Position numbers and translations under genes: made by a program. From NCBI GenBank assembly GCA_020638975.1, contig JACKHN010000032.1:1-64000 (forward strand): a DNA stretch of 64,000 bases. The letters run 5' to 3'. The notes below the pieces were generated by a model. It had not been told where the DNA came from. It saw only the letters and a list, made by a program, of their open reading frames with translations, and did not search any database. Shown here piece after piece: positions 34,707 through 44,423 of this stretch; the stretch's first letter is position 1, and every line of letters begins with the position of its first letter. Source of the stretch: Planctomycetaceae bacterium. Its GTDB lineage: Bacteria > Planctomycetota > Planctomycetia > Pirellulales > Pirellulaceae.

Positions 34707-37205
34707 ATGTCTTCCACTCGCCCGAAATTGCAACTTCTGCTCATCGTACTCGTCGGTACTTTCCTGCTGCCGTTCCACGCAACACGAGCTGCAGATCCAA
34801 GCGAGGCTCCGAATGCTGCCGGACTTGCCTTGTTCGAGTCCAAGATTCGACCGATGCTTGCAGACCATTGTTACAAATGCCACTCGGCGAAGAGCGGCAC
34901 TCCCGAAGGGAACCTCTTGCTCGACTCGCGCGACGCCACGCGAAAAGGCGGAGATCGCGGACCCGCTGTCGTGCCCGGTAAGCCCGAAGAAAGTCTGCTA
35001 CTCGCAGCCATCTCGCATGAAGACAGCGACTTGAAGATGCCGCCGAAGAAGGATCGGCTTCCAGCGTCGTTGATCGATGACGTTACTCGCTGGATCCGTA
35101 TGGGCGCTCCGGATCCGCGCGATGCAACTGCTGCTCCCAAATCGCTCGCTGCGGATATTGAGGAAGCTCGCAAGTTCTGGGCACTGCAAAAGCCCGTGCG
35201 TTCCGAACCACCGAAATCGCCGAACGAGTCGTGGGCCAAGTCAGATATCGACAAGTTCATCCTGCAAAAGTTGGAAGCGTTATCACTCGCGCCATCGCCG
35301 GACGCGGAGCCCTCGACCTTGCTGCGGAGACTGCACTTCGATCTTGTTGGCTTGCCGCCATCTCCTGAAGCGGTCCAAGAGTTTCTACAACGAATCAATG
35401 CCAAAGGACTCGATGCCGCATTGGAATCCGAAGTTGATTTCCTTTTGGCCTCCGCACGATTCGGAGAACGCTGGGGGCGGCACTGGTTGGACGTGGCACG
35501 ATTCGCGGAATCAAGCGGCAAAGAAGCCAATATCTCGTTCCCTTACGCATGGCGATATCGCGACTATGTAATCGATTGCATGAACGCCGACGTGCCGTTT
35601 GACCGCTTCTTGACGGAGCAGATTGCCGGCGACTTGTTGCCGTACGACGATGATAATGAGCGAGCTCGATTGTTGATCGCCACGGGGTTTCTCGCGCTCG
35701 GTCCGAAGAACCTCGACGAAGCCGATGGCTTTCAGTTCTTGGCCGACGTAATCGATGAGCAGATCGACACCGTTACACGAGCCGTCATGGGGCACTCGGT
35801 CGCGTGCGCCCGCTGTCACGATCACAAGTTCGATCCGTACTCAATGGAAGACTACTACGCCTTGGCTGGCGTGTTTGCGAGCACCAAGACCTACTTCGGC
35901 ACTGCCGCATCGCCCGCCAATCGAGTTAGTGGCGATCCACTTGTCTTGCCCGCGGACGCGAATGAGCCAATCTTGCATGTAGGAATTCCCGCCAAACAGG
36001 TTGAAGCCCTCAAAGCGGAACTCGCTGCCTTGAGGAAGGAGGAGCAGGACGGCCGAGCGGCTGTGCAGCGAGCGATCCAAGCGGGCGAAGACGCCAGCGA
36101 GATCTTCACACTTCGCGACGCATTAAGAATCTTTTGGCGATCGGGCGGCATCGAAGGGCAACTCGAAAAAGTCGACGACCAAGGGAACCCATTACCGTTG
36201 GCGATGGGCGTATTGGATCGTGGCCAAGTGATCGACGTACCGCTGCTGGAGCGAGGCGACATCGCTCGCGCGGGAGCGAAAGTGCCGCGCAGGTTCCCAA
36301 AAGTCATCGAGCTGCCGGAGTCGAATCACGTTCCGTCCGATCAAAGTGGTCGTTTGGAGTTCGCTCGCTGGTTGACGCACCCTGAGCATCCGTTGACGGC
36401 TCGTGTGATGGCGAACCGGGTGTGGCATTATTTGTTCGGCGCTGGGCTCGTGCGGACGCCGGACAATTTCGGGGTGACGGGCGAACTGCCGAGTCATCCG
36501 GAACTGCTCGATCATCTCGCGATTCGGTTCGTTGAGAACGATTGGTCGATGAAGAAGTTCGTTCGCGAGATTGTGCTGACGCGCACCTACCGACAAGCGT
36601 CGAACTACAATGCCGCCGCGTTCGAGATAGATCCGGATAACCGCCTGCTGTGGCGATCCTCAAAACGTCGTCTCGATGTCGAAGCAATTCGCGATGCTAT
36701 GCTGACAGCATCCGGTGAACTCGACGTGCGCCGTCCCGAAGGATCGCTCGTCGGGCGAGTGATCGGCGATCGACCGATTTCGCTGATCGGGCTAGACGCA
36801 CGAATACCTGCTGACCTCGATGGATCGAAACATCGTTCGATTTATTTACCCGTCTTGCGAGACCGCTTGCCGGACGTGCTTGATTTGTTCGACTTTGCGG
36901 AGCCAAGCCTCGTCACCGGCGCACGCGACACGACGAATGTTCCGGTGCAAGCTCTGTACTTGATGAACAGCCCCTTCGTCCAAACTCGTGCCAAGGCTTT
37001 GGCCGATCGCGTAGTGAAACAAGCAGATAGTGACAGGCAACGAATACAGCTCGCCTTCTCGCTCTGCTTCAGCCGCAATGCGGATGCCGAGGAATTGCAA
37101 ATCGCGGAAGAGTTCTTCGGAGCCTCGTCGACGTCCGACGAAGAATTGCTGATGAGCTACTGCCAAGCCTTACTATCAACGGCAGAGTTCCGAAACCTTG
37201 ATTAG
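34707..37205 (+). CDS. PSCyt1-DUF1549-DUF1553 protein, exported cytochrome-like
   Basis: 832 residues: signal peptide (LQLLLIVLVGTFLLPFHATRA), an N-terminal planctomycete cytochrome C-type domain with the haem motif CYKCH (55-59), DUF1549 (about 165-375) with a second motif CARCHDHKFDPYSMEDYYA, a central coiled stretch (QVEALKAELAALRKEEQDG), and DUF1553 at about 540-790 (HPLTARVMANRVWHYLFGAG, PSHPELLDHLA, RVIGDRPISLIGL, LYLMNSPFVQTRAKALADRV). Both CXXCH motifs suggest haem binding and electron transfer in the periplasm. It is paired with the DUF1501 gene, 12 bases downstream. The pair is a planctomycete hallmark, often near polysaccharide-degradation genes; the biochemical role is not established. 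Confidence 0.94.
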   Translation: MSSTRPKLQLLLIVLVGTFLLPFHATRAADPSEAPNAAGLALFESKIRPMLADHCYKCHSAKSGTPEGNLLLDSRDATRKGGDRGPAVVPGKPEESLLLAAISHEDSDLKMPPKKDRLPASLIDDVTRWIRMGAPDPRDATAAPKSLAADIEEARKFWALQKPVRSEPPKSPNESWAKSDIDKFILQKLEALSLAPSPDAEPSTLLRRLHFDLVGLPPSPEAVQEFLQRINAKGLDAALESEVDFLLASARFGERWGRHWLDVARFAESSGKEANISFPYAWRYRDYVIDCMNADVPFDRFLTEQIAGDLLPYDDDNERARLLIATGFLALGPKNLDEADGFQFLADVIDEQIDTVTRAVMGHSVACARCHDHKFDPYSMEDYYALAGVFASTKTYFGTAASPANRVSGDPLVLPADANEPILHVGIPAKQVEALKAELAALRKEEQDGRAAVQRAIQAGEDASEIFTLRDALRIFWRSGGIEGQLEKVDDQGNPLPLAMGVLDRGQVIDVPLLERGDIARAGAKVPRRFPKVIELPESNHVPSDQSGRLEFARWLTHPEHPLTARVMANRVWHYLFGAGLVRTPDNFGVTGELPSHPELLDHLAIRFVENDWSMKKFVREIVLTRTYRQASNYNAAAFEIDPDNRLLWRSSKRRLDVEAIRDAMLTASGELDVRRPEGSLVGRVIGDRPISLIGLDARIPADLDGSKHRSIYLPVLRDRLPDVLDLFDFAEPSLVTGARDTTNVPVQALYLMNSPFVQTRAKALADRVVKQADSDRQRIQLAFSLCFSRNADAEELQIAEEFFGASSTSDEELLMSYCQALLSTAEFRNLD

Positions 37206-37217
37206 GAAGTGACCTCG

Positions 37218-38687
37218 ATGCGAACTACTAACGGATGGATTACGGACGCGTCGCTTGTATCGCGCCGACATGCGTTGAAGTCATTGTCCTCGGGCTTCGG
37301 ATACCTTGCGTTTACGAGCCTCGCTCAGCGCGCCGCCGCGGATGACGCTCGCTCCTCGAAGTTGGGCACTCTGGCACCTAAGGCAACTCATTTTCCAGCC
37401 CGAGCTAAACGCGTCATCTTTCTTTGCATGAATGGCGGGCCGTCACATGTCGACCTGTTCGACTATAAGCCCGCACTCAACGCACAATCCGGCGAGACGA
37501 CCACGATCGGGCGAGATCGCGGAGGAGCCAAGTTACTAGGTTCGCCGTTCAAGTTTTCTCAGCACGGTGAATCGGGATTGTGGATGTCCGAAGTGTGCCC
37601 ACAACTGGCAAAGCACGCAGACAAGTTGTGCGTGATTCGCAGCATGCACACCGATCTGCCTAACCATTCGCAGGCGTTCACCCAGTTGCACACTGGCAGC
37701 TTTCAATTTGTGCGACCCTCCGTTGGGGCCTGGACGTTGTACGGACTGGGCAGCGAGAACGAAAACCTACCGGGCTTCATCACGCTGAATCCACCGGCCG
37801 ATAACGGTGGTGCGAGAAACTATGGCAGCAGCTTTCTGCCCGCGATTTGCCAAGGCACGAAGATCGGCGGCAATCAGATTCCTGCGTTCTATGCGGCACT
37901 GCTCGGAAAGGACGAAGAGCCGGGGCCGCCGCTGAAGAATATCGACAACACGCTGCTGTCGCGAGAGCAGCAACGCGCTCAGTTGAAACTGATTCGCAAC
38001 CTCGATGCGGCGAAACTAAAACGCGACGTTTTTCATCCCGAGATCGAGGGTGCGATTGAGTCGTTTGAACTGGCGTTTCGGATGCAGGATGAAGTCCCCG
38101 ACGTACTCGATCTGCGATCCGAAACCAAAACAACTCACAACCAATACGGAATCGGACAAGGCTTGCCAACCGATCGCTTTGGTAGACAGTGCCTATTGGC
38201 TCGACGCCTGGTCGAGGCCGGTGTGCGCTTCGTCGAGATCACGGCTCCGACGAGTTGGGATCATCATTTTCAAATTGAAGAAAAGCTGCCGGAAAGCTGC
38301 GCGATCACCGATCAGCCAGTCGCTGCCTTGCTCGCTGATCTGGAGCAGCGCGGCATGCTCGACGATACGCTGGTGATCTGGGCCGGCGAGTTTGGCCGTA
38401 CACCTTACGGCCAAAGTGTATCGGGCCGCGATCACAACAACAAAGGTTTCACACTTTGGATGGCAGGCGGAGGCGTTCAAGGTGGCTTGGCCTATGGTGC
38501 AACCGACGAATACGGCTACGAAGCCATTGAGCATCCGGTCCACATTCACGATTGGCACGCCACGATTCTGCATCTGCTAGGACTCGATCACGAGCGACTG
38601 ACCTTCAACTATGGCGGTCGTGACTTTCGCCTGACCGATGTCTATGGCAACGTCGTAACCGATATATTGGCGAACTCGAAGGCCTAG
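37218..38687 (+). CDS. DUF1501 protein, exported
   Basis: 489 residues, alkaline-phosphatase-like fold family DUF1501. The N-terminus is Tat-like (VSRRHALKSLSSGFGYLAF, Arg16-Arg17). Family segments: KRVIFLCMNGGPSHVDLFDY, LCVIRSMHTDLPNHSQAF, GLGSENENLPGFITL, VRFVEITAPTSWDHHF, DTLVIWAGEFGRTPYGQ and GRDHNNKGFTLWMAGGGV. The His/Asp clusters resemble the metal site of phosphatases and sulfatases, but the Ser/Thr or Cys nucleophile of those enzymes is not visible. ATG 37218 is preferred, with AGGAAG nine bases upstream; GTG 37209 is the alternative. It partners the DUF1549/1553 gene and probably acts in one periplasmic complex with it. Confidence 0.93.
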   Translation: MRTTNGWITDASLVSRRHALKSLSSGFGYLAFTSLAQRAAADDARSSKLGTLAPKATHFPARAKRVIFLCMNGGPSHVDLFDYKPALNAQSGETTTIGRDRGGAKLLGSPFKFSQHGESGLWMSEVCPQLAKHADKLCVIRSMHTDLPNHSQAFTQLHTGSFQFVRPSVGAWTLYGLGSENENLPGFITLNPPADNGGARNYGSSFLPAICQGTKIGGNQIPAFYAALLGKDEEPGPPLKNIDNTLLSREQQRAQLKLIRNLDAAKLKRDVFHPEIEGAIESFELAFRMQDEVPDVLDLRSETKTTHNQYGIGQGLPTDRFGRQCLLARRLVEAGVRFVEITAPTSWDHHFQIEEKLPESCAITDQPVAALLADLEQRGMLDDTLVIWAGEFGRTPYGQSVSGRDHNNKGFTLWMAGGGVQGGLAYGATDEYGYEAIEHPVHIHDWHATILHLLGLDHERLTFNYGGRDFRLTDVYGNVVTDILANSKA

Positions 38688-38727
38688 TGGCCTTACGCCC
38701 TGATCTGCTCCACGGGAATATGCTTTC

Positions 38728-40395
38728 GTGCTAAACATTCACTACCGACTGCTCGTATCGATTCTCCTCCTACAGGCCTCGATCGCCCTTGCTGCCGAAC
38801 CCGACATCGACCTTGGCGATGTAACGGAACAGCATGTGATGGTTCCGATGCGCGATGGAGTGAAGTTGTCGGTTTATCTGTACGTGCCGCGAGGCGAAGG
38901 ACCTTGGCCCGCGTTGCTGGAGCAGCGATATGCGAATGCTCGCGCGACGAGGACTCGACAGGAATTGGCAGAACTCGCATCGCACGGTTACGTCGTCGCC
39001 TTGCAGAACTTTCGTGGCACGCAACTCTCCGAAGGACGCTACGTTGGCTATCGGGCACTGGGCTGGGGCGAGAAGCAGGACGGCTACGACACGGTCGAAT
39101 GGCTGGCGGCTCAATCATGGTGCAACGGAAAGGTCGGCACTTTCGGAAGTTCTCAGGCCGGTTATGCTCAGAACTTCCTTGCCGTCACACAACCGCCGCA
39201 CCTCGTTTGTCAGTACATGATTGATACTGGCTTGAGCTTGTTCCACGAAGGTTATCGCATCGGCGGCGCGACGCGACCGGAACGGTTCAAACGGATGGCC
39301 GATGTCTGTCGAGATCCTGCCGACAACGATCGAATGTTGGCCGAGTGGTTCGAGCATCCCAACTACGATGACTACTGGGCGGACGAGAATTGTGCATTGC
39401 ACTTCGACAAGATGAACGTGCCTTGCTTCACCGTTGGCAGTTGGTACGACTTCATGTGCCAAGGGTCAGTCGAGAGTTTCATCGGTCGGCAACATCATGG
39501 CGGAGAGAAATCGCGCGGTAAGCAACAACTGCTCGTCGGTCCTTGGCTACATGGGCGGTTCAATAAACAAAGCAAAGTCGGCGACATCGAGTATCCCGAG
39601 AACGCCAACTTCGACATGCTCAGTCACATGATTCGTTGGTTCGACCATCACCTCAAAGGAAGTGACAACGGAATCGATCGTGACCCGCCCGTGCGGTACT
39701 ACACCATGGGTGCGGTTGGCGAGCCAGATGCGCCGGGGAACGTTTGGCGTCAGGCCGAGGATTGGCCCACCAAAAGCCAACTCACGGAATACTACTTGCA
39801 ACCCGAAGGCCAACTCACAACGACCCAACCAACCGTCGAGGTCGGCAGTACGTCGTTTCTTGCGGATCCGATGAACCCCGTTGAGATCGCTGGGACCGGG
39901 TTCCCTGGAGCACGCGACGCGCGCATCGTCGAAGAACAGAAAGAGGTCCGGACTTTCACGACGGAACCACTTGGCGAGTCCGTTGAGTGGACGGGTGACG
40001 TTCACGCCGAGTTGTACGTTTCATCATCCGCCAAAGATACCGATTTCATTGTTCGAGTGAGCGACGTCTATCCAGACGGTCGATCGATCCTGATCGTTGA
40101 CTATATCCAGCGCGCCCGTTACCGCGAGGGATTCGAGAAAGAGGTCTTCATGGAACCGGAGGGCGTCTATAAAGTCGCCTTCCACGTTGGCTGGTTGAGT
40201 CAGAACTTTAATCGTGGCCATCGTATCCGTGTCACGGTCGCCAGCACGGGTGCGCCATTCTACGAACCAAATCCAAACACGGGCGAACCGCTAACGATCG
40301 AATTCCCTTCCGACGCCGTGGTCGCCAGGAACACAGTCCACCACAACCCACAACATGCCTCGCGGATCATTGCTCCAGTCGTTGTCTCGCATTGA
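38728..40395 (+). CDS. CocE/NonD family hydrolase, exported
   Basis: 555 residues: signal peptide (YRLLVSILLLQASIALAAE) and an X-Pro-dipeptidyl-peptidase/CocE-type alpha/beta hydrolase. The nucleophile elbow is GSSQAG with Ser142; ALQNFRGTQLSEGRY and QDGYDTVEWLAAQSWCNGKV before it are diagnostic. The His is likely in VGPWLHGRFN. The C-terminal jelly-roll (SVEWTGDVHAELYVSSSAKD, TDFIVRVSDVYPDGRSILI) is the family's third domain. It probably cleaves esters, beta-lactams or Pro-peptides; the substrate is unknown. The start is GTG 38728; no ATG lies near the signal peptide. It follows the DUF1501 gene by 40 bases and may be in the same transcript. Confidence 0.92.
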   Translation: MLNIHYRLLVSILLLQASIALAAEPDIDLGDVTEQHVMVPMRDGVKLSVYLYVPRGEGPWPALLEQRYANARATRTRQELAELASHGYVVALQNFRGTQLSEGRYVGYRALGWGEKQDGYDTVEWLAAQSWCNGKVGTFGSSQAGYAQNFLAVTQPPHLVCQYMIDTGLSLFHEGYRIGGATRPERFKRMADVCRDPADNDRMLAEWFEHPNYDDYWADENCALHFDKMNVPCFTVGSWYDFMCQGSVESFIGRQHHGGEKSRGKQQLLVGPWLHGRFNKQSKVGDIEYPENANFDMLSHMIRWFDHHLKGSDNGIDRDPPVRYYTMGAVGEPDAPGNVWRQAEDWPTKSQLTEYYLQPEGQLTTTQPTVEVGSTSFLADPMNPVEIAGTGFPGARDARIVEEQKEVRTFTTEPLGESVEWTGDVHAELYVSSSAKDTDFIVRVSDVYPDGRSILIVDYIQRARYREGFEKEVFMEPEGVYKVAFHVGWLSQNFNRGHRIRVTVASTGAPFYEPNPNTGEPLTIEFPSDAVVARNTVHHNPQHASRIIAPVVVSH

Positions 40396-40534
40396 ATCTT
40401 CGCTCTGGAGGTTTCGACGGGCTGAAACGCTGACGGTCCAAATCTCTCGCCTTGGCAACAATGATTCCTGTTATGACACGTCTCGGCGAACAGTACAGAA
40501 TTGACGACCGAGGAAAATTTGCCGCTGAAGTGAA

Positions 40535-40559
40535 GCAGCGGGCGAATGCCCGTCATTTT
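40535..40559 (+). terminator. Possible terminator between convergent genes
   Basis: CGGGC and GCCCG pair around GAAT and are followed by TCATTTT. On the other strand the stem is followed by an A/T-poor run and then AAATTTTCC. It lies between the CocE gene (+) and dgkA (-). The stem is only five base pairs, so this is a weak call. Confidence 0.4.
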
Positions 40560-40570
40560 GCAACGCGATC

Positions 40571-40954
40571 TCAGCCGACGCTTTGAAGCAGTCGTGGCAG
40601 CAGAACGGCGATGCCGACGACGGTCGCCCCTATCGCACCGACAAGAACCGCGCCGCTCGCGATATCAAGCGCGTCGCCGAGTTGTTCGTTGTGTTGTCGA
40701 TCAATGGCTTTGGCTAGTGATTCGATGGAGCTGTTGAACAACTCAAGTGCCAGAACGCTCGCGGTGCAGATTGCAAGCAAGCACCACTCGATCGACGTTA
40801 CCTCGAGCCACGCGCTGACTCCGATCACTAGCACCGCGACCACTAAATGGACGAGGAAGCTGCTTTGACGTCGCGAGCCGACCGCGATGCCGCGAAAGGC
40901 ACACCTGAACTTGTTGAAGAAGCTGCGCGGCGGTGGCTTGAATTCTTCGCTCAT
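40571..40954 (-). CDS. dgkA: Diacylglycerol kinase, small integral membrane type
   Basis: 127 residues, the size of E. coli DgkA. Three membrane spans can be seen: LVHLVVAVLVIGVSAWLEV, CLLAICTASVLALELFNSS and AVLVGAIGATVVGIAVLLP. The catalytic motif ELFNSSIE followed by DRQ.......DALDIASGAVLVGA corresponds to E.FNTAIE...D..KD..SAAVL, although the usual AKD is ALD. It phosphorylates diacylglycerol or undecaprenol at the inner membrane, recycling lipid from envelope synthesis. It lies 14 bases downstream of the LptD-like gene and is likely co-transcribed, tying it to outer-envelope assembly. Confidence 0.92.
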   Translation of the reverse strand: MSEEFKPPPRSFFNKFRCAFRGIAVGSRRQSSFLVHLVVAVLVIGVSAWLEVTSIEWCLLAICTASVLALELFNSSIESLAKAIDRQHNEQLGDALDIASGAVLVGAIGATVVGIAVLLPRLLQSVG

Positions 40955-40968
40955 CTTCTTTGCATCGC

Positions 40969-43900
40969 CTACTCGAGTCCGTACGCTCCCGCCGGAGGAA
41001 TCTGAACGCCGCCAATGTAGCCAAGCTTGCGACTCGACAAGAAGCGAGGCTCGATCTGGAAGTTCGCGCCCACGTTGCCGCGGCTTTCATCGACATTGAA
41101 GCCGACACGAATCAGCGTCGATTCGCCGATTCGAGTTAAGCCGACGGTTTGACCGATGTTGCCGGTCTTTCCAAAGTCGATGGCCGCACCGCCTGTCAGA
41201 ACCCACTTTTCGCTCAAGCGATAGCTGAGCGAAGCACTCACGATGTTGCTGCTGATGGGACCTTCGATCGAGCGGTAGCCAAGATAAACGCTGCCTTTGG
41301 AAGGCCGCGTCGCGATTCCGCCGAACGAGAATGTTCGCAGCCCATCGCCGAACAGATCCGCAAACCCATCGGACAACAGCGTCACGCGATCGCCAACGTG
41401 CCAGCGGAAGTCATAGTTCAGCAAACCGAATTCCTGACCGAAGTTATCTCGATCTGCCTTGGGAAAGAAGCTGCCTTCGACGTCCAGCGCGATCCAATCG
41501 ATAATCCGCTCTTGTCCCGGCAGGCCCCGCTTCGTCTGCCATCGCTGTCGGACACCGAACTTGAGTTTCGTGAGATCGTCGGCAATTTCGGTGCTGGGCG
41601 CGGTGACCCAACTTTGCATGCCGTCGCGCAGTGCGAAGTATCGTTCATCGAACTTCAATGGAATCGACGCTTGCCCAGCGAATGGATAGCCACCTCCGAC
41701 CGGAGACAAGAATCGACGGCGAAAGAACTCGACGGCATCGTCGTCCAACTGTTCATACAGCGGAAAGTTGTCAATGTCTTGATCGGCGTCGGCCCACAAC
41801 AGTTCTGACTCGAAGACAACCTTGTGGGCGAGGCCATTGAGGTTGAACAGTTCGCTGTGTACGTCCGGATTGGTGTTCCAGATTGGCAGGCTGGATCGTA
41901 CGCCGAGTTGGCCGTAGGCGCGAGTCCGTTCCTGTTGCGTAATGTCTTCACCGACATGAAACAGTTCACCGAGCGCATAAGGGACAATCTTCGTGGGCCC
42001 AAGCATAAACGGCAGGTCGATTTCCTGACGCGTCGCAGCGTGAATGCCCTCGGAGGGAACTTCCCAAGCGAGCGGTGTGAAGGACGTGACTTCGGTCGGA
42101 TTAATTGCGCTCGGCGCGGTCGCCGTCTGTAATCGCGCGTAGCCGGCATGCGAGTGCGAGTGCCATGTCATCCGATCAAAGAGGAACGACTGTCCAATCA
42201 AGGTGTGATCGGCTCGCGGTAGCCATTCGGTCTGCGTGAAGAAGTCGTTCAACCGCGCGTCGCCACTGATGGAATAGGAACTGTTGCCGTAGTAGCGCTT
42301 CAGCTCGGCGCCGGTCGATTGGTCTTTCGCCTGATCCCACTCGCTCTCGAAGTACGATTCGAGGAAGTTGCGTTCGCGGACAAGCCCTAGCTCCGCAGTA
42401 AACTGATAGCCCTCGCCTAGATACTGACGATGTTGCCACAGGGCACGACCGCGGTACTTCTCTTCCGGTATCAAGGAACGTCGATCAGCACCAAGGTTGT
42501 CCTGGCCCGAATCGTTGATTCCCCAGATGTCGATGTTGCCCTGTGCCGGGCCAGGGAACCAAAGGATGCCCGACCGCGTGTACTCGAAGTTTGTTCCCAA
42601 CGCCGGGCCGCGTTCACTGAGATAGTCGGTGGACGCCGTCCACTTCGTTCCATCGGGCTTGTTGCGAATTCCGAGCACCTGATAGAGATCCCAGTCGACG
42701 AACAACTGAGTGCCGTAGACGCTGTCGCTCTTTATCTTGACGCCATCGATGTAGTAAGTCGGCTTGCGCAGGTCCGTGGCGATCGTCGGCCAGTACAGCA
42801 GAGGAAGTCCGCCGACATACAGGAAGTTATTGCGGCTGGTCGCAAGCATCTGGTGGTCGACCGCCATCTCTTGTGTTTGAGGATCGATGTACGGCTGTCC
42901 GGTGAAGCCATCGACCGCCGGTGTTTGGATATCGGTCAGCATCACTTCGCCCGATTGAATCCAGTAGCGAGGCACACCGAGCCGACTCGACGTCAACGCG
43001 GCTCCGTGAGCCAGGAACGTTTGCTGATTGAGCTGCTGGAGGACATCCGCCTTCAGCCGCACGAGCCCTTCATACTCGGGGACAGGCGTCAGCATCTCGG
43101 CGTTCAGAATCGTGCCGTGATTGGCGGAGATGTTGTAATACATTCGATCCGCATAGATCAGTCGATCGCCCTCGCGAAAGATGATGTTGCCTTCGAGATA
43201 GACTTCCCATTGACCGTCCACGGACTGAGCTTCTTCGCCCATCGAAAGACCAGCGATCGAATTCGTCCATACGACAACACGATCTGCTTCCAAAGATACA
43301 GTGTCGCTCTCGAGTCCTTCCACGTTCTCAATACCGCTCACAATGATCCGCACGCCACCCGAGATCGCGACAGCTCGCTCGTCCACGACGCGACCCGGGT
43401 AGGTCTTCAGTTGGAACGGTACGTTGCTGCGTGATTTGACTTGCACACGTTTTGCCGTGGGTCGTGGTTCGGCGGCAGGGAAGGCCGGCACGACTTCGGG
43501 TGTCGCTTGTGTCGGCGGAACGTACTGCGTGGGCGGCAGACGCTGTGGTTGCTCGATGAACTGAGCACGTTGGACACGACTCGCGATGTCGCGGTCCCAG
43601 GCTTGGTTGCCACGACTGACGAACGTCGGTTTCGCCTCCGACGCCGGTGCAGTCGAACCGACTTGCACCGTGACGTTCAACGTGGAATGAAAGTGCCCCA
43701 TCCACGAGTTGCCTCGGAAAGTGTTCGCCTGTTGTCCGCTGACTCGATGCGGCTGCTGCTGGTGCGCGAAGTCGACAATCGCTCCGTTTTCCAAATACGC
43801 GATGACTTTGCTGACCGTTTCTGCAGGATTTGTTCCAAGTGCCGATTCGTCGGCGCGGCGAATCCACACGACGGCAGACTGGCTGCGACCTGTAATGTCT

Positions 43901-44196
43901 CCTTGGACGATCGTGCAATCGCCCTCCAGCGACCAGACTTCATACTCGCCTTCATACCAGCGGCTGCCTTGGGCGGCGCGAATCGAGATCGGCGAGTTGG
44001 GTGATGTCAGTGGGGGTGTGATCTCGGCAGAAGCAATCGGCGTGAGCACGAACACCATTGCGACGACGAGCGATGTGAGAAGACGCGATGGAAGCGCACG
44101 ATGCCTCAACACGTTCGGCAACAGCCGCGCGCAAACGCGAATCACTCGACGATGGTCGTCGTTTCGTTTCAGGATTTCGGCATCCTTGCCAAACAT
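40969..44196 (-). CDS. LptD/OstA-like outer membrane protein
   Basis: 1075 residues, longer than E. coli LptD (784). A signal peptide is near 37-57 (LLTSLVVAMVFVLTPIASAE) after a charged lead of about 36 residues. The N-terminal part (60-160) and a second segment at 260-360 look like OstA/LptA jelly-roll beta strands (VSLEADRVVVWTNSIAGLS, GDRLIYADRMYYNISANHGT). From about 440 the sequence becomes the large LptD barrel: YVGGLPLLYWPTIATDL, alternating aromatic strands, and an end with GGVQIPPAG. Two Cys near the start exist, but the four-Cys disulfide set of E. coli LptD is not evident. It implies a Gram-negative outer membrane with LPS or a related lipid. Its gene precedes dgkA. Confidence 0.88.
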   Translation of the reverse strand: MFGKDAEILKRNDDHRRVIRVCARLLPNVLRHRALPSRLLTSLVVAMVFVLTPIASAEITPPLTSPNSPISIRAAQGSRWYEGEYEVWSLEGDCTIVQGDITGRSQSAVVWIRRADESALGTNPAETVSKVIAYLENGAIVDFAHQQQPHRVSGQQANTFRGNSWMGHFHSTLNVTVQVGSTAPASEAKPTFVSRGNQAWDRDIASRVQRAQFIEQPQRLPPTQYVPPTQATPEVVPAFPAAEPRPTAKRVQVKSRSNVPFQLKTYPGRVVDERAVAISGGVRIIVSGIENVEGLESDTVSLEADRVVVWTNSIAGLSMGEEAQSVDGQWEVYLEGNIIFREGDRLIYADRMYYNISANHGTILNAEMLTPVPEYEGLVRLKADVLQQLNQQTFLAHGAALTSSRLGVPRYWIQSGEVMLTDIQTPAVDGFTGQPYIDPQTQEMAVDHQMLATSRNNFLYVGGLPLLYWPTIATDLRKPTYYIDGVKIKSDSVYGTQLFVDWDLYQVLGIRNKPDGTKWTASTDYLSERGPALGTNFEYTRSGILWFPGPAQGNIDIWGINDSGQDNLGADRRSLIPEEKYRGRALWQHRQYLGEGYQFTAELGLVRERNFLESYFESEWDQAKDQSTGAELKRYYGNSSYSISGDARLNDFFTQTEWLPRADHTLIGQSFLFDRMTWHSHSHAGYARLQTATAPSAINPTEVTSFTPLAWEVPSEGIHAATRQEIDLPFMLGPTKIVPYALGELFHVGEDITQQERTRAYGQLGVRSSLPIWNTNPDVHSELFNLNGLAHKVVFESELLWADADQDIDNFPLYEQLDDDAVEFFRRRFLSPVGGGYPFAGQASIPLKFDERYFALRDGMQSWVTAPSTEIADDLTKLKFGVRQRWQTKRGLPGQERIIDWIALDVEGSFFPKADRDNFGQEFGLLNYDFRWHVGDRVTLLSDGFADLFGDGLRTFSFGGIATRPSKGSVYLGYRSIEGPISSNIVSASLSYRLSEKWVLTGGAAIDFGKTGNIGQTVGLTRIGESTLIRVGFNVDESRGNVGANFQIEPRFLSSRKLGYIGGVQIPPAGAYGLE

Positions 44197-44423
44197 GCAA
44201 CGTCACGTATCAGTGAGGTGTTCCCGCGAACTCGTGCAATCTCTTACGCGCAGAAAGCACGAACGGTTCTGCAATTCGCGAAAGCGCCATCACCGACGAA
44301 GAACTAAGAAAAGATCCTGCCGCCTAAGAAAAGGTGGTCTAGCGGCGGCGGGAGTATACGGAGCCCAAGGGCCCCACACAAGGCGAATTCACCGTTGTGA
44401 TGCGGCGCTAAGTTGCGGGGCTG

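Noticed and set aside
42430..43434. A 334-codon open frame on + inside the LptD-like gene
   Set aside because: It is antisense to a clear signal-peptide and barrel protein, is rich in Arg/Asp/His in the way of reverse frames of GC-biased genes, and has no ribosome site.
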